Below are positions 1 to 5,078 of a stretch of DNA of 5,078 nt, one piece after another (within the stretch, counting starts at the first letter, position 1; every line of letters starts with the position of its first letter). Location: contig JAMCVO010000473.1 in assembly GCA_023475715.1 (NCBI GenBank), positions 1 to 5,078 on the forward strand. The letters are read 5' to 3'. The notes under the pieces were generated by a model. That model did not search any database. It was not told where the DNA came from and saw only the letters and a program-made list of their open reading frames with translations. The DNA is from Actinomycetota bacterium (GTDB lineage: Bacteria; Actinomycetota; Humimicrobiia; Humimicrobiales; Humimicrobiaceae). The position numbers and the translations under genes were made by a program.

Positions 1-27
1 CCGCGTATCCAGGGCTTATAATTTATT
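1..27 (+). repeat. 27-base exact direct repeat, copy 1 (probable chimeric contig end)
   Basis: These bases are identical, on the same strand and in the same codon phase, to bases 1270-1296 inside gpmI. Identity stops at base 28 (T here, G at 1297). The encoded residues RVSRAYNL belong to the gpmI substrate-binding domain and do not resemble what precedes the QPR motif in phosphoglucose/phosphomannose isomerases. A 27-base match by chance in 5 kb is effectively impossible. The best reading is an assembly or template-switch chimera at the contig end; a genuine micro-duplication is less likely. Confidence 0.8.
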
Positions 28-646
28 TAATTTCGATTCTCAACCGAGAGAAGCCTTTCCCTATCTGTTTTTATTGTTATTAAGCATTTTTAACAAACTA
101 GGTTATTTCAATATCAGCAATAAAGATATAGAGAGAACAGCTGAGTTCCTGGGACAATATAGAGATAAGTTTAAAACGGAGACTCCCTTCGCTATAAATT
201 TAGCCAAGGCTCTTGCTTCTAGAATCAGTGGAAAGGTTCCTTTGATCTATGCGGGAGGATATTTAAAATCAGTGGCAAAGCGATTTAAATCTCAATTTAA
301 TGAAAATGCTAAGACCTTTAGTTTTGCCGAAGCCTTTCCTGAGTTAAATCACAATGTTATTAGTGGTTTTGAAAAACCTAAAGCAACAAATTTTGTTATT
401 ATACTTGAATCTAACTATGATTTTGAGAGGATTATCAAACAGGAAAATATTACTGCTGTAATTCTACGTAAATTTAACATTGAACTTGAACGAGTTAAGT
501 TTGTGCCCTGTGATAGTCCGTTGTCAGAAATCCTCTTGATGGTCATGCTGGGTGATTTTGTTTCTTGCTATCTCGGCATTTTAAATGGCGTCAATTTATC
601 AGATATTAAAAATGTTATTTTTCTAAAAAACGAATTGGAGAGATAA
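2..646 (+). CDS. Bifunctional phosphoglucose/phosphomannose isomerase, C-terminal part (5' partial)
   Basis: Likely interconverts glucose-6-phosphate or mannose-6-phosphate with fructose-6-phosphate in the cytosol. The frame is open from base 2 to TAA at 644-646, so the TTG at 74 is an internal Leu codon and not a start; the N-terminal SIS domain is missing off the left edge. Visible hallmarks are SQPREAFPYL (bases 38-67), which matches the family's QPR-aal-y segment; a second SIS-like domain beginning GKVPLIYAGG; then NENAK and FPELNHN. The Glu of NENAK (302-304) and the His of LNHN (350-352) are exactly 16 residues apart, as are catalytic Glu203 and His219 of the Pyrobaculum enzyme. A Lys near the C-terminus (626-628, FLKNELER) fits the family's third catalytic residue, Lys298. 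Bases 1-27 duplicate part of gpmI and are probably not native, so trustworthy coding sequence starts near base 28. An 18-base gap separates it from gpmI, suggesting cotranscription. A single-function isomerase of the same SIS family cannot be excluded. Confidence 0.87.
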   Translation, partial: RVSRAYNLFNFDSQPREAFPYLFLLLLSIFNKLGYFNISNKDIERTAEFLGQYRDKFKTETPFAINLAKALASRISGKVPLIYAGGYLKSVAKRFKSQFNENAKTFSFAEAFPELNHNVISGFEKPKATNFVIILESNYDFERIIKQENITAVILRKFNIELERVKFVPCDSPLSEILLMVMLGDFVSCYLGILNGVNLSDIKNVIFLKNELER

Positions 647-653
647 AATTATT

Positions 654-659
654 GGAGGG
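654..659 (+). promoter_or_regulatory. Shine-Dalgarno sequence GGAGGG of gpmI
   Basis: GGAGGG ends five bases before a TTG codon at 665. This is a strong ribosome binding site, and it fixes the TTG as the gpmI start although no ATG lies near the N-terminus. The CTG at 668 is the only nearby alternative and would change the protein by one residue. Confidence 0.8.
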
Positions 660-664
660 CAGCT

Positions 665-2257
665 TTGCTGAATATATCTAAAAAAACGAAAAAACCTTTT
701 GCATTGATAATTCTTGATGGTTGGGGAATTGCTCCCGCTTGGGGCGGAAATGCCATCACAAAAGCTAAAACTAAAACTTTTGATTTGCTTTGGAAGAATT
801 ATCCATCAACCTCACTATTGGCCTCTGGTCAAGCAGTCGGATTACCACTAAATTCTCCCGGCAATTCAGAAGCTGGTCATTTGAATCTCGGCGCTGGAAA
901 AGTTGTTCACCAAGATCTAACTTTAATTGACCAAAGAATCGATGATCAGTCGTTTTATAGTAACCCAATTCTTGTAAATGGTATTAAACATGCAGAGAAT
1001 CATCATTCCAATATTCACATAATTGGTCTCTTATCAAAAACAGGCACTCACAGTCACATCAAACATCTTTATGCTCTTCTTAATTTGATGAAGAAAAACA
1101 ACTTCAATAGAGTGTACATAGATCTGTTCTCCGATGGTAGAGACTCTGATCCATTTTCTGGAATAGAAATGATATCCGAAGTTGAGAATGAAATTAAAAA
1201 AATAGGCGTTGGTAAGATTAATTCTATATCAGGGCGATTCTTTGCAATGGATAGAGATAATAGATGGGGCCGCGTATCCAGGGCTTATAATTTATTGGTA
1301 AAAGGTGAAGGAAATATTTACGAATCTCCTAAAAGCGCTTTTTCCTCAGCTTATACTTTAGGACAGACCGATGAGTTTATAGAGCCAAGATTGGTAGGAA
1401 ATAAGATTTCCAATACTGAAACGATATCAAACAATGACACTGTCATACTTTTTAACTTTAGGAACGATCGGACAAAAGAACTAGCGGAAGCATTTCTTGC
1501 TGATAAATTACCAGAATTTCCTGATCGCCAAAAATTGAATAATTTATACTTTGCTTCATTCGCAGTTTATGATGATAATCCGATTTCAAAACAGGTATTT
1601 TCTCCTGAAATAATTCATGAGCCAATTGCTAAGGTCTGGGCCGACCAGGGATTAAGACAATTTCACATCGCAGAGACAGAGAAATTCCCTCACGTCACAT
1701 ATTTTATAAACGGGGGTATAGAAAAACCTTTTTGGGGTGAAAGTCGACTTATGATACCATCACCCAGAAATGTGAAGACTTATGATTATAAACCGGAGAT
1801 GAGTGCTAAGGAGGTAACTGAATCTCTAATTCTTGCGATTAATAAAAACTTGAATGATGCGATAATCTTAAACTACGCTAACGCTGATATGGTCGCCCAC
1901 TCTGGTAATTTAGAGGCGACTGTTATGGCAGCAGAATGTGTTGATGCTTGTTTAAATAAGGCTTTGACAAAAATCACTAGCCTAGGAGGAACTGCTATAA
2001 TTTGCGGCGATCATGGTAATGCTGAGCAGATGGTAAATCCGAGAACTGGACAACCAGATACAGAACATACGACCAATCCAGTCCCTTTTATAATAGTTAG
2101 CGAAGATGAAAAGATAAAAAAGTTTAAATTAAGATCCGACGGAATTTTGTCATCAGTGGCACCAACAATTCTTGAATTAATGAATATACCAAAGCCTCAG
2201 ACTATGATAAACCAGTCTTTAATAATCAAAGAGATAAACACCAATGAAAGTTCTTAA
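665..2257 (+). CDS. gpmI: 2,3-bisphosphoglycerate-independent phosphoglycerate mutase
   Basis: Interconverts 3-phosphoglycerate and 2-phosphoglycerate in lower glycolysis through a phosphoserine intermediate, using two divalent metals (usually Mn). The 530 residues are close to the usual length of about 510-515. The phosphatase-like domain is split (about 1-80 and 315-530) around the phosphotransferase domain. Motifs: LDGWG with metal ligand Asp18; GNSEAGH with nucleophile Ser68; NADMVAHSGN with Asp408 and His412; GDHGNAE with Asp449 and His450; and His468 before TTNPVPF. Expected substrate ligands are present: His129 (GTHSH), Arg159/Asp160 (SDGRD), Arg191 and Arg197 (SGRFFAMDR), Arg266/Arg269 (FRNDR) and Lys340. 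All correspond, with a constant 5-6 residue shift, to the Geobacillus stearothermophilus enzyme, except Lys340, which is shifted by about 4. It should be active. Small oddities are a TTG start and the LLSKTGTHSH segment, where the family usually has LLSDGGVHSH. Its last 14 bases overlap the next gene, a paralogue, suggesting translational coupling. Confidence 0.98.
   Translation: MLNISKKTKKPFALIILDGWGIAPAWGGNAITKAKTKTFDLLWKNYPSTSLLASGQAVGLPLNSPGNSEAGHLNLGAGKVVHQDLTLIDQRIDDQSFYSNPILVNGIKHAENHHSNIHIIGLLSKTGTHSHIKHLYALLNLMKKNNFNRVYIDLFSDGRDSDPFSGIEMISEVENEIKKIGVGKINSISGRFFAMDRDNRWGRVSRAYNLLVKGEGNIYESPKSAFSSAYTLGQTDEFIEPRLVGNKISNTETISNNDTVILFNFRNDRTKELAEAFLADKLPEFPDRQKLNNLYFASFAVYDDNPISKQVFSPEIIHEPIAKVWADQGLRQFHIAETEKFPHVTYFINGGIEKPFWGESRLMIPSPRNVKTYDYKPEMSAKEVTESLILAINKNLNDAIILNYANADMVAHSGNLEATVMAAECVDACLNKALTKITSLGGTAIICGDHGNAEQMVNPRTGQPDTEHTTNPVPFIIVSEDEKIKKFKLRSDGILSSVAPTILELMNIPKPQTMINQSLIIKEINTNESS
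1270..1296 (+). repeat. 27-base exact direct repeat, copy 2 (native copy inside gpmI)
   Basis: This copy encodes gpmI residues 203 to about 211 (RVSRAYNL plus part of the next codon), directly after the DRDNRW segment. A basic patch followed by AY is normal for the family at this point, so this copy is native and the one at bases 1-27 is the displaced one. Confidence 0.85.
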
Positions 2258-3812
2258 TGATCCATTAGTTTTATTGTTAGTGGAAGGGTTAGGGATGTCT
2301 TCCAGTTGGAACGGAAATGCAGTTCTAACTGGCAACCCCAAGAATTTTTTTGACTTATGGGCCAAATATCCTCATACTTTGCTCAATCCATCTCTTGGAC
2401 TCAATAAAGAAGCTGTTTTCGAGAACAACGAATCTATTTTTTCTACTTTATCTACTGGAGTTAACGCTCTCTATAATAGTGCTTTTTTAACCGAACAAAT
2501 TAACGAAAACCTAGTTGAGAAAAATATTCTAAAAGCCTTTGATAGACTAAACCAACAAAAAAGCAACCTTCATTTTGTAGGCAATCTATCAAGCTCGGCC
2601 GGAAAATATGGTGATATCAACCATTTACTTGCTCTGCTTAAATTGGCGAAGAAAAGGAGCTTATACAACGTATATATTCATTTAATTGTTGACGACAGTG
2701 AATTTTCCGACTTAAGAGAAATATTATCTTTATTGAATGCTCTTACAATGGAGATAAATAAAATAGGGGTCGGTGAAATAGCCTCTATCTGTGGCCAAAA
2801 GTTTATATCCGATGATGCAAAAAGTGCTGATTTCATCTTAGCCTATAAGGCAATGGTTGAAGGTAAGGGTTATGTCGGTCTTAGCGCAGAACAAGCCTTC
2901 AATCTTTTTAAAGGAAATTCTTCTATCCCCGATCATTTAACTCCAAGAGTGATCTCTTTTCGAGGAAAGCCAATTGGCAAATTTAGTAACTTTGATGTTG
3001 TCATATTTTTTAATCATAACAACGACTCTATTAGTCGGTTTATTCTTTCTATTAGCCAAGATCGTTCTCAATATAGAGGTATTAACCTGCCGAAATTTAT
3101 TGAAACATATGTATTTTTTAAATTGTTTCCTCAACAAATAGGAAACTTGAAGGTTATTTATCCCACCGATCCTCAGAATACTCTTACATCTCTGTTACTA
3201 GGGGCTGGCATAAAGCAGTCTTATATTTCTGATTATTCGAGAATTGATCATATAAAATCATACTTCCAAGGATCGGTGAAAAATACTGATTTAGTAGAAA
3301 ATATTTTTATTTCAGAAGGTCAATTGGACAATCACGCAGAAATATTTAACCGAATTTTATCCTTATTAAAGAAAGAGCTCGATGTAGGAAGTAAATTCAT
3401 TTTGATTGACATCCCACTTATTTATCGTTTTGCTATTAAGAAATCATTTAACGAGACTGTTTCCGTTATTAAAAAGTTTGATGACTTCCTGCCCCAATTG
3501 ATGAAAACAGTCTTCGATAAAAAAGGTACAATTATTCTTACATCAAATCATGGATGTGTAGAACAGCTAGTTACTAAAAGTCACTATGAAAGAATTAATA
3601 ATAAAACTTTAAACCCTCTGCCTTTTTTATATTTATCCTCCGATATTGCACCAAAATCGAATATTCAAAGTGGAGGAAACCGATTAATTTATGATATCCT
3701 GGATAAGAAGCGCCATAATTTAATTGATATCGCCCCCACGATACTCGAGTTATTGGGCATACCAAGACCAGCCAATATGGAAGGACAAAGTTTTATTAGC
3801 GAATTAATATAA
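2244..3812 (+). CDS. Catalytically degenerate phosphoglycerate mutase (iPGM) paralogue, putative pseudoenzyme
   Basis: A 522-residue protein that aligns end to end with the adjacent GpmI. Shared landmarks are EGLG for DGWG, NLSSSAG...INHLLALLKLAKK for LLSKTGTHSHIKHLYALL, EINKIGVGEIASICG, FFNHNNDS for FNFRNDRT, SNHGCVEQLV for GDHGNAEQMV, NPLPF, and a well-kept C-terminus (DIAPTILELLGIPRP). The active site is stripped. By hand alignment, Asp18 becomes Glu14, Asp408 Tyr394, His412 Ile398, Asp449 Asn435 and His468 Lys454; only His436 stays. The GNSEAGH motif is absent, although Ser64 falls near the nucleophile column. The substrate ligands Arg159, Arg191, Arg197, Arg266 and Arg269 become Ser, Gln, Asp, Asn and Ser, and His129 is lost. 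Mutase activity is therefore unlikely. The gene has an ATG start, a weak AGAGA upstream, a 14-base overlap with gpmI and no frameshift or internal stop, so it does not look like a decaying pseudogene. Its role is unknown; a structural or regulatory partner of GpmI, or a new ligand-binding function, are inferences only. Confidence 0.93.
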   Translation: MKVLNDPLVLLLVEGLGMSSSWNGNAVLTGNPKNFFDLWAKYPHTLLNPSLGLNKEAVFENNESIFSTLSTGVNALYNSAFLTEQINENLVEKNILKAFDRLNQQKSNLHFVGNLSSSAGKYGDINHLLALLKLAKKRSLYNVYIHLIVDDSEFSDLREILSLLNALTMEINKIGVGEIASICGQKFISDDAKSADFILAYKAMVEGKGYVGLSAEQAFNLFKGNSSIPDHLTPRVISFRGKPIGKFSNFDVVIFFNHNNDSISRFILSISQDRSQYRGINLPKFIETYVFFKLFPQQIGNLKVIYPTDPQNTLTSLLLGAGIKQSYISDYSRIDHIKSYFQGSVKNTDLVENIFISEGQLDNHAEIFNRILSLLKKELDVGSKFILIDIPLIYRFAIKKSFNETVSVIKKFDDFLPQLMKTVFDKKGTIILTSNHGCVEQLVTKSHYERINNKTLNPLPFLYLSSDIAPKSNIQSGGNRLIYDILDKKRHNLIDIAPTILELLGIPRPANMEGQSFISELI

Positions 3813-3816
3813 GGAA
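3811..3816 (+). promoter_or_regulatory. Shine-Dalgarno sequence AAGGAA of pduL
   Basis: AAGGAA overlaps the last two bases of the preceding TAA stop and ends five bases before the ATG at 3822. It supports this start and suggests that ribosomes finishing the paralogue gene can reinitiate on pduL. Confidence 0.6.
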
Positions 3817-3821
3817 ATAAG

Positions 3822-4394
3822 ATGCAGTCAAAAATAGAGATCTCAGCTCGACATATTCATCTCACAAAGGAAGATTGTATGACCTTGCTAGGAAAGGAGA
3901 AACTTACTTTTTTAAAAAAACTTAGCCAAGACCAAGATTTTGCTGCCAAAGAAACTCTAAAAATAGAGGGGACCAAAAATAGTTTTTCTAGCGTGAGAAT
4001 AATTGGTCCCTTTAGGAATTATTCTCAAGTTGAAATATCTCAGTCCGACGCGGTTTTTTTAGGAATAGATGCTCCCTTAAAAATATCGGGCGACTTGCCG
4101 GGGGCTAGAATAAAAGTTACGGGGCCAATAGGTGAAATCGAAAAAGATATCGCAATAGTAGCAAAACGCCATCTTCACCTTTCTCCAAAAGAAGCCGAAG
4201 AATTGACTCTTACAAATAACGCTAATGTGAGCGTAAAAATTGGAGGTGAGCGTGCTTTAATCTTTGATATGATTACCGTGAGAATAAAGGAGAACTTTAG
4301 TAAATCGGTTCATCTTGATACTGATGAAGCAAATGCAGCTGGATTAAAATCCTGCGGGGAGGGAGACTTAATTATTAATAGGGCGATAGACTAA
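3822..4394 (+). CDS. pduL: PduL-type phosphate acyltransferase (phosphotransacetylase)
   Basis: Exchanges CoA and phosphate between acetyl-CoA (or propanoyl-CoA) and the acyl phosphate; with acetate kinase directly downstream, acetyl phosphate formation is the likely job. The 190 residues hold two PduL repeats. The first has ARHIHLT (His11, His13), VRIIGPFR (Arg65, phosphate-binding candidate) and SQVEIS (Glu71). The second has KRHLHLS (His117, His119) and VHLDTDEANA (His164). These match the two-zinc site known from the Rhodopseudomonas palustris enzyme (three His/Glu ligands and three His ligands). The first zinc motif starts only about ten residues from the N-terminus, so there is no encapsulation peptide of the kind used to target PduL to bacterial microcompartments, and no shell gene is in view; a cytosolic enzyme is inferred. 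It is unrelated in sequence to Pta. Its TAA stop directly abuts the ATG of ackA. Confidence 0.96.
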   Translation: MQSKIEISARHIHLTKEDCMTLLGKEKLTFLKKLSQDQDFAAKETLKIEGTKNSFSSVRIIGPFRNYSQVEISQSDAVFLGIDAPLKISGDLPGARIKVTGPIGEIEKDIAIVAKRHLHLSPKEAEELTLTNNANVSVKIGGERALIFDMITVRIKENFSKSVHLDTDEANAAGLKSCGEGDLIINRAID

Positions 4395-5078
4395 ATGATA
4401 TTATCAATAAATCCCGGTTCGAGCTCATTAAAATACAAGCTTTTCGATGATTCAGTCGATGAACTTATTTTAGGTGACGATATTGTGATTGATGGCACAG
4501 AAATTAAAAGTCATACCGATGCTAGCAATAAAATGCTTGAGAATATAGGCTCAAGAATTAATTTCATTAAAATGATTGGCATTCGTGTTGTTCATGGCGG
4601 TCCTAAGTATAGCGAACCAATTATTATTGATCCAGACGTCATCTCTGAAATCGAAAAATATTCTCAATTTGCCCCAATACATAATCCCTTTGCTTTGGAA
4701 ATAATAAAACTGCTTGATAAAAAAAGTTTAACCGGTGTTTTATTGTTTGCAGTTTTCGACACCGGTTACTTTAATTTGATATCTGAAGAAAATCACTCTT
4801 ATGCACTTCCTGAGATTGAAGGCGATATTAAGATCCGACGTTACGGTTTTCACGGCATTTCACATAGATATGCTCAGAAAATTGCAGACAAGGAAAATCA
4901 AAAAAAGGTAATCTCTATTCATCTTGGTGCCGGTTGTAGTGTAACTGCTATTAACTGCGGCAAAGTTGTTAAAACATCAATGGGTATGACTCCAATGGAA
5001 GGCCTGATAATGCAGACTAGAAGCGGAGATTTGGATCCTGGACTTTTAATATATCTAGTCGAAAAGTTTGGAACAAAA
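4395..5078 (+). CDS. ackA: Acetate kinase, N-terminal 228 residues (3' partial)
   Basis: Transfers phosphate from acetyl phosphate to ADP, giving acetate and ATP, the energy-yielding end of the PduL route. The ATG follows the pduL TAA with no gap; an AGGG lies 11 bases upstream. The frame is open to the window edge; the full protein is usually about 400 residues. Motifs in order: INPGSSSLK (Asn6), RVVHGG (Arg64), APIHNP (His96), VFDTGYF (Asp122), RRYGFHGISH (His153), HLGAG (His176), TSMGMTPMEGL and TRSGDLDPGL (Arg209). They correspond to Asn7, Arg91, His123, Asp148, His180, His208 and Arg241 of the Methanosarcina thermophila enzyme. Oddities: Ala179 replaces the usual Asn of HLGNG, Lys193 replaces Asp of DTSMG, Gln207 replaces Gly of GTRSGD, and the segment between the phosphate loop and RVVHGG is about 27 residues shorter than in M. 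thermophila. A related acyl kinase (propionate or butyrate) is possible, but pduL linkage favours acetate. Confidence 0.94.
   Translation, partial: MILSINPGSSSLKYKLFDDSVDELILGDDIVIDGTEIKSHTDASNKMLENIGSRINFIKMIGIRVVHGGPKYSEPIIIDPDVISEIEKYSQFAPIHNPFALEIIKLLDKKSLTGVLLFAVFDTGYFNLISEENHSYALPEIEGDIKIRRYGFHGISHRYAQKIADKENQKKVISIHLGAGCSVTAINCGKVVKTSMGMTPMEGLIMQTRSGDLDPGLLIYLVEKFGTK
4729..4768. repeat. 10-base perfect inverted repeat inside ackA
   Basis: TAACCGGTGT (4729-4738) is the exact reverse complement of ACACCGGTTA (4759-4768), with a 20-base loop. It is fully inside the ackA coding sequence, over the codons for LTGV and DTGY of the conserved FDT segment, so coding constraint may explain it. 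A T-rich tract follows the stem on the minus strand, but no minus-strand gene is there to terminate. Confidence 0.4.

Noticed and set aside
74..76. TTG as the start of the first gene
   Set aside because: The frame is open to the left edge, and the conserved QPRE segment lies upstream of it, so this is an internal Leu codon.
647..664. Terminator or promoter between the isomerase gene and gpmI
   Set aside because: Only 18 bases, filled mostly by the ribosome binding site, with no hairpin and no room for a promoter beyond coding sequence.
771..968. Minus-strand open frame of 65 codons inside gpmI
   Set aside because: It lies opposite the strongly conserved nucleophile region of gpmI, has no recognisable motif, and is explained as an antisense shadow.
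2937..3137. Minus-strand open frame of 66 codons inside the gpmI paralogue
   Set aside because: It is opposite a well-aligned coding region, its composition looks like the complement of AT-rich codons, and it has no family resemblance.
2244..3812. Second mutase gene as a pseudogene
   Set aside because: There is no frameshift or internal stop over 522 codons, both ends are conventional, and the C-terminal motif is well conserved; loss of catalytic residues alone does not make it a pseudogene.
3907..3920. T6A7 run in pduL as a programmed frameshift site
   Set aside because: The normal frame continues through a complete PduL protein with all zinc ligands, so no shift is needed; such runs are expected in AT-rich DNA.
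4729..4768. Inverted repeat followed by a T-rich tract as a minus-strand terminator
   Set aside because: No minus-strand gene exists in the region, and the repeat is inside ackA coding sequence.

Overview
The window is an AT-rich (roughly one third G+C by eye), tightly packed, single-strand block of central carbon metabolism genes. All five genes lie on the + strand, with gaps or overlaps of only a few bases, so it reads as one operon. There is no gene-free stretch over 300 bases; the longest gap between genes is 18 bases. All four visible stop codons are TAA. The set (archaeal/candidate-phylum type bifunctional phosphoglucose/phosphomannose isomerase, cofactor-independent phosphoglycerate mutase, a short cytosolic PduL phosphotransacylase and a compact acetate kinase) suggests a fermentative, small-genome bacterium, possibly of the Candidate Phyla Radiation. 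That placement is inference from gene type and style, not from a marker gene.

Layout: 2-646 is the C-terminal part of a phosphoglucose/phosphomannose isomerase whose N-terminus is cut by the window edge. 665-2257 is gpmI, with every expected catalytic residue in place. 2244-3812, overlapping gpmI by 14 bases, is a second full-length gene of the same family that has lost nearly all metal and substrate ligands. 3822-4394 is pduL. 4395-5078 is the first 228 codons of ackA, running off the right edge.

Together the genes cover sugar-phosphate entry (glucose-6-P/mannose-6-P to fructose-6-P), the 3-PG to 2-PG step of lower glycolysis, and conversion of acetyl-CoA through acetyl phosphate to acetate plus ATP. 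This is a plausible sugar-to-acetate energy unit.

Two items stand out. The first is the intact but catalytically stripped tandem paralogue of phosphoglycerate mutase, a candidate pseudoenzyme. The second is a 27-base exact copy of an internal gpmI segment at the very start of the window, joined in frame to the isomerase gene. It looks like a chimeric contig end and should not be trusted as native sequence.
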